A stretch of 64,000 nucleotides of DNA from Endozoicomonas sp. ISHI1 (GTDB taxonomy: Bacteria > Pseudomonadota > Gammaproteobacteria > Pseudomonadales > Endozoicomonadaceae): contig NZ_JAGRPU010000012.1 in the NCBI RefSeq assembly GCF_024606225.1, positions 93,281 to 157,280 on the forward strand, written 5' to 3'. The notes beneath the pieces are model-generated. The model worked only from the letters and a program-made list of their open reading frames with translations. It ran no database searches and was not told the origin of the DNA. The position numbers and the translations under genes were made by a program. The number at the start of each line of letters is the position of its first letter. Position 1 is the first letter of the stretch. Positions 37,991 to 48,100 of the stretch are shown piece after piece.

Positions 37991-40900
37991 AAAGATGTAA
38001 GAGTAATCTTTTCGAACACGTTTGCTGGCATATTCCAGCCCATACTTCAGCAGGGCTTGCTCGATTTTTTCATTATGATCACAATGCTGCTCAACGGGTT
38101 GAACAACGAAATCTGGCTTGTAATCATATGTTGGTTTGAGAATAAAGTATTTACCTCTCAAGTGGGGATACACATCCTCATACAATGAAACAGCTTTTTC
38201 GGGATCCAACAATAAAAGGTGCTGTAAGAGTTCCTTGCGGGTGTCATCAGTCATCTTATCACTCATAAACATTTCCCAAAAGCTGTCCTCCGATTTTTCC
38301 TTGAAGCATATTAACTGCTTGGCATGATAAAAAAACTGCTGTTGGTGGCTGCTTAATAAGCCACAATAATCGGGAACACTGAGAAAATCAGCGACATAAA
38401 GGATTGAGAAAAGGCTATGTTGAAAGGCGAACCTATCGACTTCTGTGGTAACGTTGCTATTAAGTTGTTGTGCAAACACATCAAAATCCCACCGAACTCG
38501 ATTAAAAATCTCTATTTTCTCCAAAAACATATCCAGATTACTCATACCATATAACGCAATAATCAGTTTTTCAAAGGCAGCATGCATGGTTTGACGTAAT
38601 TTCATTCGGGAGCATTCGACGACTATTTGGCCCGCTACGGCGTTGAAGCTTATTTTCATGGTGTCTGCATCTTTATCCAGTTCAATTGCTTTTAGTAAGT
38701 GCGTCAGAAACCACATACGCTTTAACTTGCCAGATTTAAAATAGCTAAATTCAAATTGGTCAGTAAATTTCAGCCGCAAGGTTCGTCCTTTACCTCCCTC
38801 TGCCTGTTCTAGTAATTCGATAAGGCTCACATGAACTCCTAAATTCAGATTAACAAACAAGGCATCATTCATATTGACGACAGTCCCTATAACCCCTATT
38901 TCTTCAATTGATTCTTTGTCGGATGGCCTCAAAAGCGACACATTCTCGCCCGGAGTCGTGTAATCAACATAGGTTATGCACTTATTCTTGGATACCACTC
39001 CCTGACCAGAAGCCAATGCGATCGGTGCCAGTGCGTTTACAAAGCGCTGATGCAGGGCAAAAATCAGCTCATGGACACTCCGGACCTGCTCAGCCTCCTT
39101 AGGGTTAAGTGCCTGAAGACAGGATTGCAACTGATGGCACGCTGCCACCCAATCACAAAATGATACCTGCCCTTCTTTACCGGCTTGCAGGAGATGGGTG
39201 ATAGGCTCTAACTCTGAACGGATGGTCTGCTTCAGTGTCTCAAACCGGTTGATCAAGAGCGGTAATTCATCTCGCAATAACTTGACCTGGAGTGAACATT
39301 TGTTTCCAGCCTGCATCAAGAATGTCTTGTAACCCTGCAACAGGGCTTCAGCCCCATAAACCAACCGATTTACGCTGTCCATGGTATCTGCCAGTAGCTC
39401 TGAACGTTGCGGCGACATGCTCATTTTTATCGGGTTTGCCAGACAATCCAGTCCACCACCGGGAGCAAAAAATGCCAACAATCGGGCATTTTGATCTGTG
39501 AGCCATTGAAAACCGCTGGCGACCTGAAGGGGTGTGCCTTCAGGGAGGGACAAATCATCCCGTGACGGGACAGCTGTCGTTAATGGTAAATCAGAAACAG
39601 CAGAGGACAGGCTTCTGTGACTGGCCAGTTTTTCGGTAATGTCACCGGCAACAATGAAGGCTCCGGGCTCACCGTTAAAGTGGGCGCAGGCCAGTGTTGC
39701 CTGTTGGCCATCCTGAGCGGCCAATGCCTCAAACTGTTCACCGGCCCGCATTAAGGTTATTTGTTCCTGTTTCAGGAAGATCGCTATATGATCATTGAAT
39801 CCTGCTTCGGCAAGGACAAAACCCCCTGCCCGTTTGATGAACTCTGGCTCAAGCATCCAGTCTTCAGCGTGGTGGGCCACCACAATGGCTCCCTCTGGCA
39901 TAGAATCTGCTTGTCGTTTTTTGGCCAGCCAGAGTGGGCCGGTGCAATAGCCTTCGCTGATACCCTCGCCACTAGCCAGATTCTCTTCGGGTATAGGCAT
40001 GGTAAAATCCATGCCGCCAGAGAGCCGGGTGACAGGGCGTACCTGCAACAGCAACAGTTGACCCTGATGGTCGATGGCAAACTCTACATCCACAGGGCAG
40101 AGCAACAGGTCTTCCAGCTCTGTCACCACCTTCCTGAGTTCTGAAACCATGTCATCACTGAGTGATTGCCCACCGTCGTTTGAATGAAAATCAGCATCAA
40201 AAATCTCTCTTTCCGAGAATCCGTTGTCGTCTTTGTGCAGGATGAAGTGACTTGAGACCTTCCCGGGAACGTATTGATAATGGTCAGTTCCTTCTTTACG
40301 ATCCTCGCGCAAAATATCAATGCGGTGGGGCGTGTTGCCAAATTGCCCTGCCACTACACCTTTGGGTTGACCGGGTGTGTACTCAACCCTGACGGTATCA
40401 TCCTGATAAGATTGAAAGCTCATGGCGACCCCGCCATATTGGCAATCCACGCAGTGTTGAATAATCAACGCCATGGGTTGCGGTATACCTTCGGAACAGA
40501 CTTCAGGCCGGTACGCTGAGGCCATGACCTTAAGGCAGGTACTTAAAACATCCTTTTCTCCCTGAACCACAGAGAGGTATTTGCCCGCCTGAGCATCGCC
40601 GTAGTTGTCTTCGTTGATGCCAGAACTGCGGACAATCACCGGCTGTGATGAGGGGAGCTGACGACGCAGTTCCCTAATGTGTCGGGCCGCTTCGGAATCT
40701 TTAACCTGTTCGTAATAGTCATCACTGGCAACAAATTGTGCCAGATCCGCCAGCCAGCTATCCCTTTTGGCTTGATCTGAAGGCGGCAAGCCATTGAGGT
40801 GGTCCCGGATGTTCGCCAGACTAATCTCTAACCCCGGTTCAAGGACGATCCAGGGAAGGCAGCGCTCCATAAGACGGGTATCCAGAGAGTGTTGTTCAAG

Positions 40901-41200
40901 CGCATTCATGACCTGAGCAGTAACACATTCGAAGGGTGGAACAGGCAGACCGGCTTTCTGCATGCGCTGCAAAAACATTCCCTTGCCGCCCAGTTGTTCC
41001 CGGTTGGCGGGAGAACAGTCAGCAGCCTGAGCCAAAACAGCTGAACGGCAGGTGCGCTCGCCTATCGGCCTTGGGTCGGGAACATCACTGGGATCAAGAT
41101 CACTGAAATACCTTTCAGGTAAACTATTAGCCTTAGAATTATGATTGGGATCAGTTGTCAGGCTTTGAGGATCTGACTTGCCAAATACAGCAGATAACAT
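37958..41200 (-). CDS. P12: dikinase-like protein, short-tail form with aberrant end
   Basis: This 1080-residue protein serves as the position reference: polar N-terminus 1-65; ATP-grasp about 68-395 with Lys73 (GGKG), Arg191 (VRSSG), Glu373 (DVEFAID), Gln386 and Arg388 (LQVRPVTR); swivelling domain about 408-520 with His471 (GFNDHIAI, Ile where relatives have Val) and the closing AFIVAGD; unassigned region about 530-1000; first tail repeat about 1045 (LEYASKRVRKDYSY). In known dikinases the equivalent Lys, Arg, Glu and Gln bind ATP and the His carries the phosphate. ATG 41200 has AGAGGG upstream; a TTG three bases earlier is not conserved. It ends like P11, by running into a displaced repeat. 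Confidence 0.92.
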   Translation of the reverse strand: MLSAVFGKSDPQSLTTDPNHNSKANSLPERYFSDLDPSDVPDPRPIGERTCRSAVLAQAADCSPANREQLGGKGMFLQRMQKAGLPVPPFECVTAQVMNALEQHSLDTRLMERCLPWIVLEPGLEISLANIRDHLNGLPPSDQAKRDSWLADLAQFVASDDYYEQVKDSEAARHIRELRRQLPSSQPVIVRSSGINEDNYGDAQAGKYLSVVQGEKDVLSTCLKVMASAYRPEVCSEGIPQPMALIIQHCVDCQYGGVAMSFQSYQDDTVRVEYTPGQPKGVVAGQFGNTPHRIDILREDRKEGTDHYQYVPGKVSSHFILHKDDNGFSEREIFDADFHSNDGGQSLSDDMVSELRKVVTELEDLLLCPVDVEFAIDHQGQLLLLQVRPVTRLSGGMDFTMPIPEENLASGEGISEGYCTGPLWLAKKRQADSMPEGAIVVAHHAEDWMLEPEFIKRAGGFVLAEAGFNDHIAIFLKQEQITLMRAGEQFEALAAQDGQQATLACAHFNGEPGAFIVAGDITEKLASHRSLSSAVSDLPLTTAVPSRDDLSLPEGTPLQVASGFQWLTDQNARLLAFFAPGGGLDCLANPIKMSMSPQRSELLADTMDSVNRLVYGAEALLQGYKTFLMQAGNKCSLQVKLLRDELPLLINRFETLKQTIRSELEPITHLLQAGKEGQVSFCDWVAACHQLQSCLQALNPKEAEQVRSVHELIFALHQRFVNALAPIALASGQGVVSKNKCITYVDYTTPGENVSLLRPSDKESIEEIGVIGTVVNMNDALFVNLNLGVHVSLIELLEQAEGGKGRTLRLKFTDQFEFSYFKSGKLKRMWFLTHLLKAIELDKDADTMKISFNAVAGQIVVECSRMKLRQTMHAAFEKLIIALYGMSNLDMFLEKIEIFNRVRWDFDVFAQQLNSNVTTEVDRFAFQHSLFSILYVADFLSVPDYCGLLSSHQQQFFYHAKQLICFKEKSEDSFWEMFMSDKMTDDTRKELLQHLLLLDPEKAVSLYEDVYPHLRGKYFILKPTYDYKPDFVVQPVEQHCDHNEKIEQALLKYGLEYASKRVRKDYSYIFRSQKSCCSIA

Positions 41201-41376
41201 CAAGATATCCCTCTGATGTTTTTATTTATCCATGATTTAATCGCTAACGCATAAAGCGATCACTTTCCTTCGACCATGATGTTTTTATAAAGTTCACCCG
41301 TCAGCCTGAAGAACGCATTAAAAGAACGGCAATAAGTTGGTAATAAGGTTTTCACTGCCATCGTTGTCAGAGTTGA

Positions 41377-44300
41377 TCAGAGCTTGGCCAAAAATGTCCT
41401 GACGTATTTATTAACTTCGGGATTTCTTTGCTTCGCTGAATCGATAAAAGACTTATCATTTTTAAGTTGAAAAGCCGCATATTCGAAAGCACGAGGATTT
41501 TGTTCAATTAACTCCAACATATACTCGCGATCATTCAACACCGCATGACTGGCATGCCTTAAGTAAATGATACTATGAGCAATTGCACGATTAACAATGT
41601 CTTTATCGCTCTTGATTCTCTCACTTGCAAACCCCAAAGCTGCTGGATCGTTTGCAACAGCGGCCATCACCACCTTCTCATCATTCTTAAGTCTATGGCT
41701 GGCATATTTCAGCTCGCCACCCACTCGAGTGACTGATGCAATGACAACATCGCTATCATCCCCCAGTTCTTTACTCACATATTCCAGTTCACCCGGATGT
41801 TCTTTAATGGCGGGTAACACAACGTCTTTATCATTCAAAACCCGTTGGCTGGCATATTTCAAACCCTGTTTCAGCAGGGAATTCCTGACTTTTTCTTTAT
41901 AATCCCCAAATGGCTGCCCCGGTGGAACATCAAACTCCAGACGACCACTGCGAGGTGTTTTGATAACAAAGTATTGATCTTCCAAATGGGGATGCAAAAG
42001 CACAACCAAACGAGTACCGTTTTGGGGATCTTCCAATAAATAATGCTGTAGGAGTTCACTGCGGGTGTCCTCAGCGATCTCACCACTCATTAACATTTTC
42101 AGAAGCTTATGCTCCGATGTTTTCACGCACCTCGAAAAACACTGAACATGTTCAATAAACTGTTGTTGGTGGTCGCTTAAGAACGGGTAGAATCGGGGAA
42201 CTCTGTGTAGATAGGTATAACTGATTGTGAAAAGGCAATGTTGAAAGACGAACCTATCGGCTTCTGTCGCAAGGCCGCTATCAAGTCGTTGTGCAAGCGA
42301 GTCAAAATTCCACTGATTTTTTTCACAAATGCGGCTTTTCTCAAAACGATGATCCAAATCTTTCATATCACGTAATACAACGATCAGTTTTTCAAAGGCT
42401 TCCCGCATGGATGGACGTGATTTCATCTGGGAACATTCGATGGTCACTGTACCTGCTATGGCGTTGCAACGGGTCTTTATGCCATCAGAATTTTTATCAA
42501 GTTCAATCGCTTTCAGTAACGCTACCAGAAACCACACACGCATGAACTTGCCGGCATTAAAATCCCATTCAGCATCAAATGTATCTGAAAATGTCAGCCG
42601 CAAGGTTCGTCCTTTCCCCGCCTCTGCGTCTTCAAGTAGCTCGATAACGCTCTTATGATTTCCAAGCGGCAGGGTAACAATCAAGGCATTATTCATATGG
42701 ATGACAGTCCCCCGAAACTCCAGCCGTGCCATGGTTTCTTCGCCGGATCGACTCAATAGCGGATCCTTTTTACACGGGGTCGTGCAATCCACATAAGAGA
42801 TCCTGCCTATCTTGGATGACCTGCCCTGACCCGAGGCCAAAGTGACTGGTGCCAGTGCTTCCACGAAGCGCTGATGCAGAGCAAAAATCAGCTCATGGAC
42901 ACTTCGAACTTGCTCAGCCTCACCGGGATTGAGAGCCTGAAGAGAGGATTGCAGTTGCTGGCAGGCTGCCACCCACTGACTAAACACTCTCGGGGATACC
43001 TGCCCTTCTTCAGCGGCCTGCATGGGCGTAATGATACTCTCTAACCCGGATCGAATGGTTTCTTTCAGCGTCCCGAACCGGCTGCTCAGTTCCGGAAATT
43101 CATCCCGCAATGACTGAACCTCGCGCGAACAGCTTTTACCGGCCAGCCGCAAGAAGGCATCGTAACCCTTCAACATTTCTTCAGCCCCATAAATCAGCCG
43201 GTTTACGTTGTCCCTGGTCTCTCCCAGTAGCTTTGCTCGTTGCGGTGACATGCTCAGTTTTATCGGGTTCGCCAGACAACCCAGTCCACCGCCGGGGGCA
43301 AAAAACGACAACAGGAGGGCATTTTGATCTGTGAGCCAGCGAAAACAGCTGGCGACCCGACGTAATAAGCATCTATGTTGGGGAGCCAATTCAGGCTTTG
43401 ACGGGACGGCTTTCGCTAACGGCTCGTCAGAAAAGGCAGAGGACAGGCTTCTGCAACTGGCCAGTTTTCCGGAATAGTCACCGACAACAATAAAGGCTCC
43501 GGGCTGTCCGTTAAAGCGGGCGCAGGCCAGTGTCGCCTGTTGGCCTTCCTGGGCGGCCACCGCTGCAAACTGTTCACCGGCCAGCATTAAGGTTTTTTCT
43601 TCCTGTCTCATAAGGATCGCCACATGATCGTTGAACCCTCCTTCGGCAAAGACAAAACCCCCTGCCCGCTTCAGGAATTCGGGCTCAAGCATCCACCCTT
43701 CAGCATGGTTGGCCACGACAATGGCTCCCTTTGGCATCGTGTCTGCCTCGCCTTTTTTGGCCAGCCAGAGGGAGCCGGTGCAATAGCCTTCGCTGACGAC
43801 CTCACCAGTGGCCAGACTGCCTTCCGGCATGGGCATGGCAAAATCCATGCCGCCCATGAGTCGGGTTATGGGACGCACCTGCAACGGGAACAGGCAACCC
43901 TTATGATCGATGGCAAACTCCACATCCACGGGGCACAGCAACAGGTTTTCCAGCTTTGTGGCCATCTTCCTGAGTTCTGACACCGTGTCATTAGTGAGTT
44001 GCAGCCCACCGTCGTCTGATCGGCCATCCGCATTATGAATGATGGCTTCCGAATAGCCGTTATTATCGGTGTTTTTTTGGAGAATGAAGTGACTTGAAAC
44101 CGTCCCGGGAAAGTATTCCCAGCTGTCAGTTTCTTCTTTGCGAGCAATATCGATGCGGTGGGGCGTGTTACCGGACTGTCCTGCCACTACGCCTCTGGGC
44201 TGACCGGGTGTGTACTCAACCCTGACGGTATTATCCTGAAAGGACTTAAAGCTCATGACGACCCCGCCATATCGGCAATCAATGCAATGCTGGATGATCA

Positions 44301-45039
44301 ACGCCATGGGTTGAGGTATACCCTGGGGACAGACTTCAGGCCGGTAACCTGAAGCCATGACCTTAAGGCAGGTACGCAAAACATCCTCTTCGCCCTGAAC
44401 TTCAGAGAGGTATTTACCCGCCTGGGCATCGCCGTAGTTGTCTTCGTTGATGCCGGAACTGCGGACAATCACCGGCTGTGATATGGACTGTTTGTCCAGC
44501 TCACCGCGCAGGCCTCTGATGTGTCGGGCCGCTTCAGAATCTTTAACCTGTTCGTAAAAGTCATTACTGGCAACAAATGTCGCCAGACCCGCCAGCCATT
44601 CATCCCTTTGGTTTTGCTCTGAAGGTGGCAAGGTGCTTAGGTATTCCCTGATCTTCATCAGGCTGCACTCTGCGTCCGATTCAAGGGCCATCCCCGGAAG
44701 ATAGCGGGCTAAACAATGGGTATCCAGAGGGTGTTGTTCAAGCGCATTCATTGCCCGGACTGAAACACATTTGAACGGTGGCACAGACAGACCTATTGCC
44801 TGCATGAGCTGCAGAAACATTCCCTTGCCCCCGAGCAGTTCACGGCATGGGGGAGAGTTGTCAGTAGCCAGACCCGGGACAGATGCACTGCAAAGGCGCT
44901 TGGTAATTGGCGTTGTGCAGACAGGGATGGTGTCAGTATCCCTGAAATACCTATTGGATGAACTACTGGCCCGGGTATCCTTATTCGGATTCGTTGCGGG
45001 GACTTGATGACATGTTTTTTCAGATCCGGCGGGTAACAT
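41377..45039 (-). CDS. P13: dikinase-like protein with full DUF4116-type tail (right subgroup)
   Basis: The protein has 1220 residues from ATG 45039; the ribosome site is weak (TGAAGTGATATATTT). It is the first of the P13-P17 subgroup, marked by PPSEQNxRDEWLAGLATF, then VASNDFYEQVKDSEAARH. Lys72, Arg193 and His472 (GFNDHVAI) are present. The linker after the swivelling domain is an unusual allele (KAVPSKPELAPQHRCLLRR, then CFRWLTDQNALLLSFF) shared only with P15; all other members have SRDDLSPPEGTF or close variants. Two Trp/Gln-rich stretches (FSQWVAACQQLQSSLQALNP) are conserved in the subgroup. The tail has six repeats and ends FIDSAKQRNPEVNKYVRTF. Confidence 0.9.
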   Translation of the reverse strand: MLPAGSEKTCHQVPATNPNKDTRASSSSNRYFRDTDTIPVCTTPITKRLCSASVPGLATDNSPPCRELLGGKGMFLQLMQAIGLSVPPFKCVSVRAMNALEQHPLDTHCLARYLPGMALESDAECSLMKIREYLSTLPPSEQNQRDEWLAGLATFVASNDFYEQVKDSEAARHIRGLRGELDKQSISQPVIVRSSGINEDNYGDAQAGKYLSEVQGEEDVLRTCLKVMASGYRPEVCPQGIPQPMALIIQHCIDCRYGGVVMSFKSFQDNTVRVEYTPGQPRGVVAGQSGNTPHRIDIARKEETDSWEYFPGTVSSHFILQKNTDNNGYSEAIIHNADGRSDDGGLQLTNDTVSELRKMATKLENLLLCPVDVEFAIDHKGCLFPLQVRPITRLMGGMDFAMPMPEGSLATGEVVSEGYCTGSLWLAKKGEADTMPKGAIVVANHAEGWMLEPEFLKRAGGFVFAEGGFNDHVAILMRQEEKTLMLAGEQFAAVAAQEGQQATLACARFNGQPGAFIVVGDYSGKLASCRSLSSAFSDEPLAKAVPSKPELAPQHRCLLRRVASCFRWLTDQNALLLSFFAPGGGLGCLANPIKLSMSPQRAKLLGETRDNVNRLIYGAEEMLKGYDAFLRLAGKSCSREVQSLRDEFPELSSRFGTLKETIRSGLESIITPMQAAEEGQVSPRVFSQWVAACQQLQSSLQALNPGEAEQVRSVHELIFALHQRFVEALAPVTLASGQGRSSKIGRISYVDCTTPCKKDPLLSRSGEETMARLEFRGTVIHMNNALIVTLPLGNHKSVIELLEDAEAGKGRTLRLTFSDTFDAEWDFNAGKFMRVWFLVALLKAIELDKNSDGIKTRCNAIAGTVTIECSQMKSRPSMREAFEKLIVVLRDMKDLDHRFEKSRICEKNQWNFDSLAQRLDSGLATEADRFVFQHCLFTISYTYLHRVPRFYPFLSDHQQQFIEHVQCFSRCVKTSEHKLLKMLMSGEIAEDTRSELLQHYLLEDPQNGTRLVVLLHPHLEDQYFVIKTPRSGRLEFDVPPGQPFGDYKEKVRNSLLKQGLKYASQRVLNDKDVVLPAIKEHPGELEYVSKELGDDSDVVIASVTRVGGELKYASHRLKNDEKVVMAAVANDPAALGFASERIKSDKDIVNRAIAHSIIYLRHASHAVLNDREYMLELIEQNPRAFEYAAFQLKNDKSFIDSAKQRNPEVNKYVRTFLAKL

Positions 45040-45197
45040 AAATATATCACTTCAAAGTTAATATTCATCCATGACTTAATGGCCAAGGGGCTGTCAAATC
45101 AATCAATTAACTTCGTTAGACTGGGATCTTTTTATAAAGTTCCTCCGTTAGCCTGAAACACGCAATAGAAAAAAACAACGATAAGTAAAAAGTACTA

Positions 45198-48100
45198 TCA
45201 GCCATGGCCATTAGAATCATTTTTTTTATCGCTTCGTAGTCTTTTACTGGCATATCTCAGAGCGTCCGGTTCATTTGCTACAGCAGCCATGACCACCTCT
45301 TTATTATCCTGAAGTTCCGGGCTTGCATAAATCAGCGCCAGGCCATTTTGACTGACTGCAGCCATGACCACCTTTGTATTACCCTTAAGTTCCCGGCTTG
45401 CATAGTCCAGCGCCAAGCCATTTCGACTGACTGCGGCAATGACAACATCGTTATCATTCTTCAGTTCTTTACTCGCATACATCAGGTCATCTGGATATTC
45501 TGCAATGGCTGCTAATACCAGCTCTCTATCATTCAGAATCCGTTGACTGGCATATTTCAGTCCGTGATTCAGCAAGATATTCCTGACCTTGTCTTTATCA
45601 TCTGAAAGCGGATGAGCCGGTGGAAGATAAAACTCCAGTCTGTAACACCAGGATGGATTGATAACAAAGTATTGATTGCTCAGGCCATACACCTGCTCAA
45701 TCAATTGGGGAGCGTAAACGGTATCTTCCAATAAATAATGATGCAAGAGCTCCGATCGAGTGCCCTCAGCGATCTCATCACTCATTAACAGTTCATGCAG
45801 ACTGTCCTCTGATTTTTCCTGCTGAGATACCAGGAACTCACACTCAGCTAACCGCCGTGCATAGTGAATAAACTGTTGGAGTGGGTTGCTTAACAATCGG
45901 CAACAATCGCGATCAATATGGAAACCACCCCCATAAAACATTGAGAAAAGGCAATGTTGAAAGTCGAATCTATCGGCTTCTGTCGCAACATCGTCATTAA
46001 GGCGTTGTGCAAGCATGTTAAAGTTCCACTGAACTCCATTAGAAATGCGACCTGCAAAGTGTATATCCAGCCAGTCCATGGAATGCAGCACGATCATCAG
46101 TTTTTTGAAGGCTTCCTGCATGGATTGACGTGAACTCATTCGGGGACACTCTACGATAATCTCTCCCGCTGTGCCGTTGCAACTTAGCTTCATGGGACCA
46201 GCATCTTCACGCAGCTCTATCGCTTTCAGAAGCTTGACCAGAAACCACATACGTTTTAACTTGCCAGCTTTTTCCCAACCAGAAATTTTATCGAATTGGT
46301 CAGAAAATTTCAGTCGCAAGGTTCGTCCTTTCCCTCCCTCTGCGTTTTCAAGCAGCTCAACAACACCCTTATGAGCTCCAAGATTCAGGTTAACAATCAG
46401 GGCATCATCGATGATGACCGCAGTCCCTGAAAGCCGTAATTTTTTGATGGATGCCTTGCCGGACGGATTCAACAGCGGTTCCTGTCCACCCGAATTATCC
46501 GAAGTTGTGAAATCAACGTAGGTGACGTTCTCTTCCTCAGACACCCTACCCTGACGTGAAGTCAGAGCAACCGGTGCCAGCGCCTCTACGAAGCGCTGAT
46601 GCAGGGCAAAAATCAGCTCATGGACACTTCGGACCCGCTCAGCCTTCGAGGGGGTGAGTGCCTGAAGACAGGATTGTAGCTGATGGCAATCTGCCACCCA
46701 CTGACGAAACACTCTCTGGGATACCTGCCCTTCTTCAGCGGCCTGCATGGGCGTAATGATACTCTCTAACCCGGATCGAATGGTTTCTTTCAGCGTCACG
46801 AACCGGTTGCTGAGTTTCGGAAATTCATCCCGCAATGACTGAACCTCGCGCGAACAGCTTTTACCGGTCAGCTGCAGAAAGGCTTCGTAACCCACAAGCA
46901 TTGCTTCAGCCCCGTGAATCAGTCGGTTTACGTTGTCTCTGGTCTCTGCCAGTAATTCTGATCTTTGCGGCGACATGCTCAGTTTTATCGGGTTTGCCAG
47001 ACAATCCAGTCCACCGCCGGGGGAAAAAAACGACAACAGGCGGGCATTTTGATCGGTGAGCCATTGAAAACCGCTGGCGACCTGACGGAATGTGCCTTCA
47101 GGGGGCGACAAATCATCCCTTGATGGGACGGCTTTCGTTAACGACACATCAGAAACATCAGAGGACAGGCTTCTGTGACTAAGCAGTTTTTCGGTCATGT
47201 CACCGGCAACAATAAAGGCTCCGGGCTTATCGTTAAACCGGGCGCAGGCCACTGTCGCCTGTTGGCCACTCTGGGCGGCCACCGCTGCAAACTGTTCACT
47301 GGCCAGCATTAAGGTTTTTTCTTCCTGTCTCATAAGGATCGCCACATGATCATTGAATCCTCCTTCAGCAAAAACAAAACCCCCTGCCCGCTTCAGGAAT
47401 TCGGGCTCAAGCATCCAATCTTCAGCATGGCTGGCCACGACAATGGCTCCCTTTGGCATCGTGTCTGCCTCGCCTTTTTTGGCCAGCCAGAGGGAGCCGG
47501 TGCAATAGCCTTCGCTGACGACCTCACCAGTGGCCAGACTGTCTTCCGGCATGGGCATGGCAAAATCCATGCCGCCCGTGAGTCGGGTTATGGGACGCAC
47601 CTGCAACGGGAACGGGCAACCCTTATGATCGATGGCAAACTCCACATCCACGGGGCAGAGAAGCAGGTCTTCCAGCTTTGTCACCATCTTCCTGAGTTCT
47701 GACACCGTGTCATCAGTGAGTTGCAGTCCACCGTCGTCTGATCCGCCATCCGCATTATGAATGATGGCTTCCGAATAGCCGTTATTATCGGTGTTTTTTT
47801 GGAGAATGAAGTGACTTGAAACCGTCCCGGGAAAGTATTGCCAACTGTCAGTTTCTTCTTTGCGAGCAATATCGATGCGGTGGGGCGTGTTACCGGACTG
47901 TCCTGCCACTACGCCTCTGGGCTGACCGAGCGTGTACTCAATCCTGACGGTATTATCCTGAAAGGACTTAAAGCTCATGACGACCCCACCATATCGGCAA
48001 TCAATGCAATGCTGGATGATCAACGCCATGGGTTGAGGTATACCCTGGGGACAGACTTCAGGCCGGTAACCTGACGCCATGACCTTAAGGCAGGTACGCA

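Noticed and set aside
47346..47702. Plus-strand open frames of ~118 codons (MIIESSFSKN start) repeated opposite the swivelling domain of almost every paralogue, and similar ~80-codon frames opposite the VRSSG region
   Set aside because: They recur only because the minus-strand gene is conserved; their third positions follow the sense gene and they have no ribosome sites or independent similarity.
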